From the NCBI RefSeq assembly GCF_019492185.1, contig NZ_JAICCF010000004.1:558001-622000 (forward strand): a stretch of DNA of 64,000 bases, read 5' to 3'. The notes under the pieces are model-generated. The model made no database searches. It worked only from the letters and a program-made list of their open reading frames with translations, and was not told the DNA's origin. The position numbers were made by a program, and so were the translations under genes. Of the stretch, positions 8,362 through 17,108 are shown in pieces. Every line of letters starts with the position of its first letter. The first letter of the stretch is position 1. Source of the stretch: Chitinophaga rhizophila (GTDB lineage Bacteria > Bacteroidota > Bacteroidia > Chitinophagales > Chitinophagaceae).

Positions 8362-8867
8362 TCAGACATATTAAACCGGACTACCCGGAAGGAACAAACT
8401 ATGGTCAAACGGATGTACCGTTACCTGCAGACTATCATCTTATACATGCAGGCATTGTAGAGCAACTGGCTGCTTATGATGCAGTGTATAGCAGTCCGCT
8501 GAGTCGTTGCAGACTGTTGGCCGCCGCGATTACCCCTCATCATCAGGTAGACAGCCGCCTGATGGAACTACATTTCGGAGACTGGGAAGGCCGGAAGTGG
8601 GATGATATTGACAGAGAAGAACTGGACCCATGGATGGCGGATTATATCAACCTGTCGCCACCCAATGGAGAGTCATTGCAAACACTGGTTAAGCGGTTTG
8701 CAGGCTTCGTTGAAGAGTTGCAGGCGATGCCGCATCAGCGCGTACTAGTGGTGACACATGCAGGCATTATCCGCTCAGCCATGCACCTTTTCAACAATAT
8801 CCCACTGGACCAGGTCATGATGGAAAAGGTAGCGTACGGTGGTCGCTATACATTCAATACGAAATAA
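8346..8867 (+). CDS. cobC: Alpha-ribazole phosphatase (histidine phosphatase superfamily)
   Basis: A 173-residue phosphatase that removes the 5' phosphate from alpha-ribazole phosphate or cobalamin 5'-phosphate. The phospho-acceptor histidine is in LIRHIKPD (residues 4-11); most relatives have Gly or Thr where this protein has Ile. Other active-site parts are SSPLSRCRLLA, HFGDWEGRKWDD with the acidic residue, and VVTHAGIIRS with the second histidine. Context (overlapping cobS) supports the CobC assignment over a generic phosphoglycerate-mutase-like enzyme. Confidence 0.9.
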   Translation: MELHLIRHIKPDYPEGTNYGQTDVPLPADYHLIHAGIVEQLAAYDAVYSSPLSRCRLLAAAITPHHQVDSRLMELHFGDWEGRKWDDIDREELDPWMADYINLSPPNGESLQTLVKRFAGFVEELQAMPHQRVLVVTHAGIIRSAMHLFNNIPLDQVMMEKVAYGGRYTFNTK

Positions 8868-8873
8868 GACACG

Positions 8874-9452
8874 ATGAAAATATATACTAAAAAAGGCGAT
8901 AAAGGCACGACCGCATTATTCGGCGGCAGCCGTGTAGACAAAGATGACGTAAGGGTTAACTGTTATGGCACCCTGGATGAGGTTAATTCCACTATCGGGC
9001 TGTTACGTGCGAAGCTGGGACCAGACCATGAATGGCAGCCCAATCTGCATAAGATACAGAAGGATATGATGGACATGATGTCACACCTGGCGAGGCCGTC
9101 AGACTGTAAAAAGGAAAATCCCAATCCTAAACCGGAGGATGGTGCCGCCTTCTGCGAGCAATGGATCGATGAGCTGGAAGCCGGTATGACCACAAAGTCG
9201 GATTACTTCCTGCTACCAGGAGGCAACGAGATATCGGCATTATGTCATGTAGTGAGAACCCAGATGCGCAGAGGAGAAAGACTGCTGGTCACACTGATGA
9301 AAGCAGATCATGTGGACGACTATATTGCAGCCTACATCAACAGGCTTTCAGATCTGTTCTTTATCATGGCGCGTGCCGAGATGGATAAGGCAGGCGTGGC
9401 AGAGGAAAAGTGGCAGTTGTTTTTATACAAACGTAAAAAGAGTGTGGAATAA
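8874..9452 (+). CDS. Cob(I)alamin adenosyltransferase, PduO/MMAB type
   Basis: A 192-residue ATP:corrinoid adenosyltransferase that transfers adenosyl from ATP to Co(I) of the corrinoid. Family signatures are IYTKKGDKGTTALFGG at residues 3-18 (ATP binding), YGTLDEVNSTIG, and the helix-borne VRTQMRRGER with the conserved Arg cluster, then YINRLSDLFF. It is PduO-type and not the unrelated CobA/CobO fold. It closes the plus-strand run six bases after cobC and converges on cobN. Confidence 0.93.
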   Translation: MKIYTKKGDKGTTALFGGSRVDKDDVRVNCYGTLDEVNSTIGLLRAKLGPDHEWQPNLHKIQKDMMDMMSHLARPSDCKKENPNPKPEDGAAFCEQWIDELEAGMTTKSDYFLLPGGNEISALCHVVRTQMRRGERLLVTLMKADHVDDYIAAYINRLSDLFFIMARAEMDKAGVAEEKWQLFLYKRKKSVE

Positions 9453-9475
9453 GGAATGAGGCGTGCCTCATTCCT
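9452..9475. terminator. Hairpin between convergent adenosyltransferase and cobN genes
   Basis: A perfect 10-bp inverted repeat with a CGTG loop overlaps the last base of one stop codon and the stop region of cobN on the other strand. There is no good T-run, so it would serve mainly as a shared transcript-end structure. Confidence 0.5.
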
Positions 9476-12400
9476 GCTGTATATAGAGTTGCTGTAATCG
9501 TTCAATCGTTTCCTGCGCTGGTTGTTTCCACATCCCGCGCTGAACAGCTTCCAGCATACGCTCTGTCATGTCCCTGAGCGCCCAGGGGTTGACCTGCTCA
9601 ATGAACTGCCTGTTCTCTTCATTAAAGAGATATTCTTTTGTGATGCCTTCATACATGAAGTCGTCCACCAAGTCCGTAGTAGCATCGTAAGCAAAGAGGT
9701 AGTCCATAGTAGCTGCCATCTCAAAAGCACCTTTGTAACCATGTCGCTTCACTCCTTCAATCCATTTCGGATTAATAACGCGTGAGCGGTACACTTTGAG
9801 CAACTCTTCCTTTAGTGATTTTACCTTCGGATTTTCCGGGCGTGCATGATCACCGAAATAGATAGCGGGTTGTTCTCCTTTGACAGATTGTATTGCATTA
9901 GCCATACCTCCCTGGAACTGGTAATAGTCATCCGAGTCGAGGATGTCATGCTCCCGGTTATCCTGGTTATGCATCACTACCTGTATATCGGACAGCCGCT
10001 TTTCAAACACTTCATGCGCCGACTCTCCTATCCGGTCTGCACCATAGGCGTAGCCGCTCCAGTTGATATATACTTTAGCCAGATCTTCCCGCGACTGCCA
10101 GTTCTTTTCATCTATCACCGCCTGGAGGCCAGCCCCATAAGCGCCGGGTTTCGATCCGAAGACGCGGAAAAGTGCACGTTTGTAAGCTTTCTGTTCATCC
10201 AATCCTTTGCGCTGCCATTCCTGTTTCTCCTGCAAGAAGCGTTTTCTGACAGGGTTCTGTTCAGGAGGTTCGTCAAGAAGTGCCACCTTTTCAACAGCTG
10301 CATTGAAAAGGGAGATCACATCGGGAAAGGCGTCGCGGAAGAAGCCGGAGATGCGCAGCATAACATCTACCCGTGGCCGTCTTAGCATGATCAGCGGAAT
10401 AACTTCAAAGTCACTCACCCTCCTGTTGGCAGTTTGCCATACAGGTTTGACACCCATCAGCGCAAGCGCCTGTGCTATGTCGTCTCCACCGGTGCGCATG
10501 GTGGAGGTCCCCCATACAGACAATCCGATGGTTTCAGGGTAGTCTCCATGTTCCTGCATATACCTGTCTATGATCAGGTTAGCACTTTTCACGCCCAGGT
10601 TGTAAGCGGTCTGGGTAGGTATGGCGCGTACGTCTACAGAATAAAAGTTCCTGCCGGTAGGCAACACATCCAGCCGTCCCCGGGTGGGTGCGCCGGAGCT
10701 ACCCGAAGGTACATAGCGTCCGTTCAGCCCTTCGAGCAGATTACTGATCTCTGCTGTGGTATTACTGACTTTAGGCAGTGTATCTGTTGCGATATAGGCC
10801 GCCAGTTCGCGGGTATGCGGGTACGCAACGGAGACTTCTTCATTGCCGCATATTGCGGTTATCACTTTTCTGGCTTCTCCTTCCAGTACCTCTACTACAT
10901 CTCCGTTGATACGGCAGGTAGAGAACAGCGGATGTTGCCCCTCTGAAGAAAAGGTCTCCTGGTAGTCAATATTCAGCGGATCAAGAGACAACCCAAGATC
11001 TGCAGCCAATGCCTGGGTAATCCCCATTCTTCCTGATACAGGGATACGGTGCAGTGCAACCAGCAGGTCTGTCAGCTGATCGCCTTCCGGCACTTTCCCC
11101 AATATATGCAGGCCATCTCTGATCTGAGCTTCTTTCAGCTCACAGAGGTAGCCATCCAGTTTTACAAGTAATTCATCGATATCCTTTGCAGATGTCTGCA
11201 GGTCAGCTTCCAGATTGGCTTCCTTTACCAGCTGCCGGATCTGCGTTTTGATGACGGCAGTCCGCTTAGGGTCAACACTGTATGCGTCATAGTATTCGTC
11301 GATGAGGTGCTCCAGTTTGGTCAGCACACCGTAACTTTCTGCCCTGGTCATAGGCGGAATCAGGTGATCTATGATCACTGCATGATTACGTCTTTTAGCC
11401 TGCGTACCTTCCCCCGGATCGTTGATGATAAATGGATAGAAATGCGGCACAGGTTCCAGCAATACTGCCGGGAAACAGGAGGTTTTACTTAAGGCGACAC
11501 TTTTGCCGGGCAGCCATTCAAGGTTACCGTGTTTACCCACATGTACAACAGCGTCTGCTGCGAAGACATAGTTCACCCAGAAGTAATAGGCCAGGTAGTT
11601 ATAGGTCGGCGGGAGGTCCGGCGAGTGATAAATGGCTTTAACATCCTGATTATACCCTCGGGCCGGTTGAATACTGACAAATGTATTACCAAGCAGGAAG
11701 CCAGGAATAATAAACTCCTGCTGACTAAAATAAGGAGAAGACTCCGGTGTTCCCCACTGAGTAGTGATCTTTTCCCGCAGTCCCGGAGCCAGGTTGTTGA
11801 AATGCTTATAAAATGTCTCAGCCGGCAGACTTACCTGGAAGGGTCTGTACTCCGTAGTGTCGGCATCATTAGTAATATAGTGGGTGATCAGTATGATCAG
11901 TTCACTGCTATCGGTAGGTACAAATTCGCCCAGTTCATATGCATTTGCCTTCATGGCATGCAGTATTTCAATAATACTGGCAGGGGTGTCAAGTCCGACA
12001 CCATTGGCTAGCCGGCTATCCTTATTGGGATAGTTAGGCATGATAAGCGCGACGCGTTTGTCGTGGTTCTCTTTACGGCGGAGGGCAATCCAGCGTTTAG
12101 TAAATTCAACGGCGAAGGTGCAGCCTTCTTCATGTGTGGTATACTTCAGAATGTCTGAATCGGTGAGTTCGTCCCGGCCTTCTGATGACTTAAAAGATAC
12201 AGCGGTGGTAATGATACGCCCGTCTATTTCGGGCAGGGCAATATTCATTGCTACATCTGTCGGGGTTAATCCAAACAGGTTCTCTTCCCATACCTCTTTG
12301 GTACAGGATGCAAAGATTGCCTGAATGACTGGTACATTCATCCTCCTGAAAATGAACTGATCATCGGTAGTATCCAGTAATGATTTGATGGAGAAGCTGG

Positions 12401-13229
12401 TAGTGTTGATGATAACGTCTATTTCTACTGCCGTCTTATGTAGCAGCAACTCAGCCAGTTCGTCACATATAGCCTGGTCGCGCAGGTTGCTGACAAAAGC
12501 AATAACAGGATGAATGTTTTCTTTTATCAGGCTATTGGCCAGGTGATAGACCGGGTCGAGATTATCTGCCAGGTAATGAGTTTGGTACACCAGGATAGCT
12601 ACATTACTTCGTCCGGGGTCGCCGGCAGTATGTTCTTCTCCTGCAGGTATTATACCCCGTTCCGGTTGGAACAGGAACAGGTCTGGCAATCGGGTTGGCG
12701 GCTCGTAAGTAGACGCGATATTGAAAAAGGTATGGAAGATATAGCGAAGGCATTGCACATGATTGTGTTTACCACCGGCGCAAAGATATTTCCATACCGT
12801 GTCTGCAACGTGTATAGGTGATGTGGAGCTATTTAACAGCTCCACATCAGGTACATCATATCCCGGAAGGAAGAGGACAGGAATCTTTTTCAGTTCGCAG
12901 GCGATGCTGACGGCCTCAAACAGGTAGGGGTAATAGCTTTTACCACCCAGAAAGCGGCAGATCACTACTTTGGCGTTACTGATCACTTCTTCCACGTACT
13001 TATCAATGGTCAATTCCTGCTTCAGGTATACCAGGTTGGCAATACGCAGGGAAGGCAGTGATATTTCTGCGCCGGCGGACAGGTAGAGCTGCCGGTAGGC
13101 ATTGTTCAGTGAATGAATCTCTGTGTCGGCGGCCGACAGGAATACGACATCACCCGGTTGCTGTTGAATATGGAAGACTCCTTCGCCATTAGGGTTCCAT
13201 CCTCCCGGAATAGTTGGAATTAGATGCAT
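9468..13229 (-). CDS. cobN: Cobaltochelatase large subunit CobN
   Basis: A 1253-residue CobN/ChlH-family protein, normal in size for the family. The family binds the corrin ring and cobalt and inserts the metal with an AAA+/VWA pair; here the partners are most likely the chlI/chlD-type products on the plus strand, since no CobS/CobT-chelatase genes are visible. Characteristic stretches include VHVGKHGNLEWLPGK, LSVWGTSTMRTGGDD, FRDAFPDVISLFNAAV and RVFGSKPGAYGAGLQ. The N-terminus has no signal peptide, in keeping with a cytoplasmic biosynthetic role. It begins eight bases after cobW on the minus strand. Confidence 0.95.
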   Translation of the reverse strand: MHLIPTIPGGWNPNGEGVFHIQQQPGDVVFLSAADTEIHSLNNAYRQLYLSAGAEISLPSLRIANLVYLKQELTIDKYVEEVISNAKVVICRFLGGKSYYPYLFEAVSIACELKKIPVLFLPGYDVPDVELLNSSTSPIHVADTVWKYLCAGGKHNHVQCLRYIFHTFFNIASTYEPPTRLPDLFLFQPERGIIPAGEEHTAGDPGRSNVAILVYQTHYLADNLDPVYHLANSLIKENIHPVIAFVSNLRDQAICDELAELLLHKTAVEIDVIINTTSFSIKSLLDTTDDQFIFRRMNVPVIQAIFASCTKEVWEENLFGLTPTDVAMNIALPEIDGRIITTAVSFKSSEGRDELTDSDILKYTTHEEGCTFAVEFTKRWIALRRKENHDKRVALIMPNYPNKDSRLANGVGLDTPASIIEILHAMKANAYELGEFVPTDSSELIILITHYITNDADTTEYRPFQVSLPAETFYKHFNNLAPGLREKITTQWGTPESSPYFSQQEFIIPGFLLGNTFVSIQPARGYNQDVKAIYHSPDLPPTYNYLAYYFWVNYVFAADAVVHVGKHGNLEWLPGKSVALSKTSCFPAVLLEPVPHFYPFIINDPGEGTQAKRRNHAVIIDHLIPPMTRAESYGVLTKLEHLIDEYYDAYSVDPKRTAVIKTQIRQLVKEANLEADLQTSAKDIDELLVKLDGYLCELKEAQIRDGLHILGKVPEGDQLTDLLVALHRIPVSGRMGITQALAADLGLSLDPLNIDYQETFSSEGQHPLFSTCRINGDVVEVLEGEARKVITAICGNEEVSVAYPHTRELAAYIATDTLPKVSNTTAEISNLLEGLNGRYVPSGSSGAPTRGRLDVLPTGRNFYSVDVRAIPTQTAYNLGVKSANLIIDRYMQEHGDYPETIGLSVWGTSTMRTGGDDIAQALALMGVKPVWQTANRRVSDFEVIPLIMLRRPRVDVMLRISGFFRDAFPDVISLFNAAVEKVALLDEPPEQNPVRKRFLQEKQEWQRKGLDEQKAYKRALFRVFGSKPGAYGAGLQAVIDEKNWQSREDLAKVYINWSGYAYGADRIGESAHEVFEKRLSDIQVVMHNQDNREHDILDSDDYYQFQGGMANAIQSVKGEQPAIYFGDHARPENPKVKSLKEELLKVYRSRVINPKWIEGVKRHGYKGAFEMAATMDYLFAYDATTDLVDDFMYEGITKEYLFNEENRQFIEQVNPWALRDMTERMLEAVQRGMWKQPAQETIERLQQLYIQQE

Positions 13230-13237
13230 GTATGGAA

Positions 13238-14284
13238 TTAGCTGACTACGGTCAGTCTTTCATTGATAATAGCTGCCAGGTCTTTGTCATGTAATTCATC
13301 ACCGATGATCACCAGACTGGTTTTGCGGGTTTCTCCATCTTTCCATTTGCGGTCAAAGTAATGGTCGAAGCGGTTAGATACCCCTTGTAATACCAGTCGC
13401 ATCGGTTTACCTGGTACATCAATAAAGCCTTTTATACGGTAGATCTCATGTTCTTCGATCAGTTCTTTCAATACGCCTACCAGTGTCTCCGGGGTATGTG
13501 GCGCAGTAATGTCAACCACTACAGAGTCGATATCATCGTCATGATGATGGTCCAGACCATTGGCGTGATCTTCTTCATGATGCGAGTGACGGCTTTCCAG
13601 GTCATTCTCAGCAGCGGCGTTTACACCCAGGAGTATATCGGATGATAGCACGCCGTTGGCAGCAGCCACCATCTTAACGTCCGGACGTACTTTACCTGCA
13701 ATGATTGCCCTTACCTCTTCATATTGGTTTTCATCCACGAGGTCTTTTTTAGTCATCACTACCAGGTCAGCACAGGACAACTGATCTTCAAACAGCTCTT
13801 CGATAGGCGTCTCATGATCCAGGGAATCATCTGCCAGGCGTTGTGCCTGTACACGTTCTCTGTCACAGATCTCACCGGTTGCCTGCCCTACTACATCTAC
13901 TACGGTCACTACCGCGTCTACAGTGATCTGAGGTTTCAGTTCAGGCCAGTTGAAAGCATGCAGTAAGGGTTTAGGTAATGCCAAACCCGAAGTCTCTATG
14001 ATAATATGATCAATAGTATCCTTGCGTTCCATCAGCTGAAGCATTACGGGAAGAAACTCTTCCTGTACAGTACAGCAAAGGCAGCCATTGTTAAGCTCCA
14101 GTACATCTTCTTCGTTCGAGCAACAGGACTTAAGGATTTCGCCGTCAATACCCATTTCCCCAAATTCATTGACAATGACAGCCAGTCTGCGGCCGTTTGC
14201 GTGCTGGATCAGATTACGGATTAACGTCGTTTTTCCTGAGCCGAGAAAACCAGTGATAATAGTAACCGGAATTTTTGAAGCCAT
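13238..14284 (-). CDS. cobW: CobW-family GTP-dependent metal chaperone
   Basis: A 348-residue COG0523 P-loop GTPase of the CobW subgroup, thought to deliver metal in the cobalamin pathway. I prefer the ATG at 14284, which yields MASKIPVTIITGFLGSGKTT with Walker A at the usual place, over an upstream-extended frame. The metal-binding NNGCLCC motif follows at about residues 66-72, then ETSGLALPKPLL and TKKDLV. Between the GTPase and the C-terminal domain there is a His/Asp-rich stretch (HSHHEEDHANGLDHHHDDD), a likely second metal site. Directly upstream of cobN and probably co-transcribed with it. Confidence 0.92.
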   Translation of the reverse strand: MASKIPVTIITGFLGSGKTTLIRNLIQHANGRRLAVIVNEFGEMGIDGEILKSCCSNEEDVLELNNGCLCCTVQEEFLPVMLQLMERKDTIDHIIIETSGLALPKPLLHAFNWPELKPQITVDAVVTVVDVVGQATGEICDRERVQAQRLADDSLDHETPIEELFEDQLSCADLVVMTKKDLVDENQYEEVRAIIAGKVRPDVKMVAAANGVLSSDILLGVNAAAENDLESRHSHHEEDHANGLDHHHDDDIDSVVVDITAPHTPETLVGVLKELIEEHEIYRIKGFIDVPGKPMRLVLQGVSNRFDHYFDRKWKDGETRKTSLVIIGDELHDKDLAAIINERLTVVS

Positions 14285-14496
14285 AATAATATCGTTTAAG
14301 AATAGGATCTTTTTAGAAGGCCGTAAATTACTGATTATTTGGCAGGATAACGCCAACCCGGGAAGCGTATTTTACACTACAGACGGCACCGAATGGCATA
14401 CCCGTTATAGTTATACCTTTCAGGCTGTGAGATATATGCCACAGACATGAAGATCATTTAACATATGCTGCCCAAAATGGACAAGTAAATAAAAAA
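14285..14496. other. Spacer upstream of cobW with coding-like remnant
   Basis: About 210 bases separate the cobW start from the next terminator, so any cobWN promoter lies here. I checked the minus strand for the cobalamin riboswitch core and did not find it convincingly. On the plus strand, 14313-14448 reads as a plausible protein end (WQDNANPGSVFYTTDGTEWH and onward) closed by TGA, but it has no ATG/GTG/TTG start in frame after the cobW region; it may be a gene remnant. Confidence 0.35.
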
Positions 14497-14518
14497 GGGG
14501 CTGTTAGAGAACAGCCCC
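14487..14518 (-). terminator. Rho-independent terminator of the metalloprotease operon
   Basis: A perfect 9-bp GC-rich stem (14497-14505 with 14510-14518, loop AGAG), followed on the minus strand by TTTTTTATTT. It lies about 30 bases after the metalloprotease stop. Confidence 0.85.
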
Positions 14519-14549
14519 GGATACATAAATGCTTATTTTATTGACAATT

Positions 14550-17090
14550 TTAATATTTCAGATCTCTTTCGCCTATCTTTTTGATTTTGTAAGCCAGATC
14601 TTTCAGATGACGCTGCGTTTCTTTATCCATTCCCGGATGGTTCTGGTATTTTGAAATCAGCTGTAATTCTTTTGTTAATGTAGCTCTCATGATGTTGCTG
14701 AGATCTGTCATATAGTAAGTATACATCTGTGTTATACCAGAGATCATCTGATCCATGTTGTCAGTAGGATATACCAAATCGAGCAGTTTATTGATGTAGA
14801 CTTTCTGCAGGTTACGTCTGTAAAAACTTACGCTCTTCCCTTCATATAGTTCACGGAAGATGACTTTGTCCATATCCTGCATCAGTTCTTCAACGGTATA
14901 TACCTTATTGGTGGTCTTGCTATCGAACTGAGCGCCCAGCATAGAAGTCATACGTACACGGTTGAAGATACCATTCAGCACACTTCTCTGCATCTCAATA
15001 AGGTCGATACCGAATCGGTCAGGGATCTTGTCCATCAATGACTTCTCATTCAGCCATTCGGGAGTGGTAAACAGCTCTTTGTCCAGGAAAGCAACCGCCT
15101 CTTTCTGGCGCTTATACTCTACCGGTACATAGGTCGGACCTGGCTGACTGGTAATTTTTTCATAATGGTATTCACCGCCTACATTACGTACCACATGGCC
15201 TACATAGGTTGAGTATTGATTGTAAAGCGTGGAAAGCATATCGCGCATATCGCTGTAATCTTTCTGCGGCTGATTAGTCCACTCACCCAGGTTTTTGATG
15301 ATACGTTTCAGATTCATAATACCATAAGTACCTGCTTTCATAGCGTCATCGCCCAGATCTTCGTTCTGAGAACGCGGGTCCAGTGGTTCCATTTCATTAC
15401 CAAACCACAGGCGTTTGTTCTTTAGACTGTCGGTCACAATGGCAGTGAGCAGCTTCTGCTCTTCCCACTCGTTCTTCACATCCGGACGCCATCTGTAGCC
15501 CCATTCAATGGCCCATTTGTCATAGTCGTTGATACGGGGATAGAGGCCGGCACGACCAATGTTATCTTCGGGCTGCGCAACATAGTTAAATCGGGCGTAG
15601 TCCATAATAGACGGCGTGTGACCGTATTTCTCTACCCAGGCTTTATTGCGCAGGTTTTCTACCGGTACGGTAGAACTGGAGCCAAAGTTATGCATGAGGC
15701 CCAGGGTATGTCCTACTTCGTGAGATGACACAAATCGGATCAGATCTCCCATCAGATTATCATCAAACACCAGTTTTCTGGCACCGGTGTCTACGGCAGC
15801 GCATTGTATGAAATACCATTTCTGTAGTACTGACATCACATTGTGGTACCAGAAGATATGGCTCTCAAGGATCTCTCCTGTACGCGGGTCATTTACATTC
15901 GGGCCCATTGCATTAGCAATAGCAGAAGGGCGATAAATGATAGCGGAATGGCGGGCATCTTCAAGGCTCCATGTGCTATCTTCTTCACGGGAAGGTGCTT
16001 CACGGGCATATATCGCATTCTTAAAGCCAGCCTGTTCAAACGCGGCCTGCCAGTCATTTACACCCTGAATCAGGTAAGGAACCCACTTCTTTGGTGTAGA
16101 CGGATCGATGTAGAATACTATCGGCTTTGCCGGCTCTACCAGTTCGCCGCGTTTGTATTTCTCAACATCCTCCGGCTTAGGCTCTAATCTCCAGCGTACT
16201 GCGTAAGAGGTATTTACTACGCTCTGCGGATGGGCGTCAAAGTCGCGGTGTGTGATGGAAAAGTAACCCACACGTTTGTCCTGCAGGCGCGGACGCGCAG
16301 GACGTTCAGGCAACATTACCATAGAAGAATTAAGTTCGACGCTGTAGTTGGCTGATGTCGGGTTTTTGCCGGCAGCATATGTTTTGAACGCACGCACCTC
16401 GACATTGGTCGGGTAGGCATGTACATACTTCACATAACTTCTGTCATTCTGCTGTGCACCCATACCTGCACGGTCTTTAAACAGTGATTTCGAGAAATAG
16501 GTGATATCGTTATCACTGTTCAGGAAGTCTGTCATATTTAATACTACCGCGCTTGAATCAGCGTTGTAGGCAACTATGGGAAATGCAGCTGCTATAGCCT
16601 GTACATTGTTTTTCTGTACGCTGGTGTACATAGCAGTGGTACTGTCAGCACTGTACTCTGAGAAGGACAGTCTTCGGAGGTACAGGTTATTATTACGCGC
16701 TTTTTCAAAGCGGTATACTGCTTCTCCTATCTGGTCGCCGGTGAGGCCCCAGTTGCCGTTACGCATATCTACAGAAGCGGCTGCGACACGGTTAACAATG
16801 AGTATATCTTTTCCCATGATAGCAAAAGGCACCTCAAAGTAGTAATCATCTCCCTTAGAGTGTACGGTAATGAATCCTTTGTCCGTACGCATCTCTTTTG
16901 TGATCACATCACTATACTTCTTCAGTTTTGAAGGCTCCGGTTTCTTACCGGCAGTGGAATCTGCTTTGACTTCAGTGGGCGTAGACGCCTTATCCTTCTT
17001 TTTCTTCTTTTGCGCCGTTGCGTGCAGAGACGCGGCCAGCATAACGCATGACAATAGCCATGCGCTGCGGCCTGAGTTTAATCTAAACAT
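14550..17090 (-). CDS. Secreted zinc metalloprotease (DUF5117/DUF5118-type, reprolysin-like)
   Basis: An 846-residue protein with an N-terminal signal peptide ending near ASLHATAQ, then a lysine-rich stretch (KKKKKDK). The catalytic zincin motif HEVGHTLGLMH (about residues 458-468) gives three histidine ligands and the glutamate. The upstream part matches in layout the DUF5118 and DUF5117 regions found before the protease domain in Bacteroidota. Likely acts in the periplasm or at the cell surface. It is the last gene after a SusC/SusD pair, which suggests that it trims peptides or proteins brought to or through that transporter. The substrate is unknown. Confidence 0.88.
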   Translation of the reverse strand: MFRLNSGRSAWLLSCVMLAASLHATAQKKKKKDKASTPTEVKADSTAGKKPEPSKLKKYSDVITKEMRTDKGFITVHSKGDDYYFEVPFAIMGKDILIVNRVAAASVDMRNGNWGLTGDQIGEAVYRFEKARNNNLYLRRLSFSEYSADSTTAMYTSVQKNNVQAIAAAFPIVAYNADSSAVVLNMTDFLNSDNDITYFSKSLFKDRAGMGAQQNDRSYVKYVHAYPTNVEVRAFKTYAAGKNPTSANYSVELNSSMVMLPERPARPRLQDKRVGYFSITHRDFDAHPQSVVNTSYAVRWRLEPKPEDVEKYKRGELVEPAKPIVFYIDPSTPKKWVPYLIQGVNDWQAAFEQAGFKNAIYAREAPSREEDSTWSLEDARHSAIIYRPSAIANAMGPNVNDPRTGEILESHIFWYHNVMSVLQKWYFIQCAAVDTGARKLVFDDNLMGDLIRFVSSHEVGHTLGLMHNFGSSSTVPVENLRNKAWVEKYGHTPSIMDYARFNYVAQPEDNIGRAGLYPRINDYDKWAIEWGYRWRPDVKNEWEEQKLLTAIVTDSLKNKRLWFGNEMEPLDPRSQNEDLGDDAMKAGTYGIMNLKRIIKNLGEWTNQPQKDYSDMRDMLSTLYNQYSTYVGHVVRNVGGEYHYEKITSQPGPTYVPVEYKRQKEAVAFLDKELFTTPEWLNEKSLMDKIPDRFGIDLIEMQRSVLNGIFNRVRMTSMLGAQFDSKTTNKVYTVEELMQDMDKVIFRELYEGKSVSFYRRNLQKVYINKLLDLVYPTDNMDQMISGITQMYTYYMTDLSNIMRATLTKELQLISKYQNHPGMDKETQRHLKDLAYKIKKIGERDLKY

Positions 17091-17108
17091 AGTTCAGCTG
17101 ATGTTGTG

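Noticed and set aside
14341..14366. TPP-riboswitch-like string on the plus strand (GGATAACGCCAACCCGGGAAG)
   Set aside because: The CTGAGA half is missing and there is no plus-strand gene downstream that it could control.
14300..14460. Cobalamin riboswitch upstream of cobW-cobN (minus strand has pieces such as GGTGCC, CTGTAG and a final CCTGCC)
   Set aside because: The pieces are in the wrong context and the conserved core and B12-box (CAGGAGACCTGCC-like) are not met. A covariance-model search would settle it.
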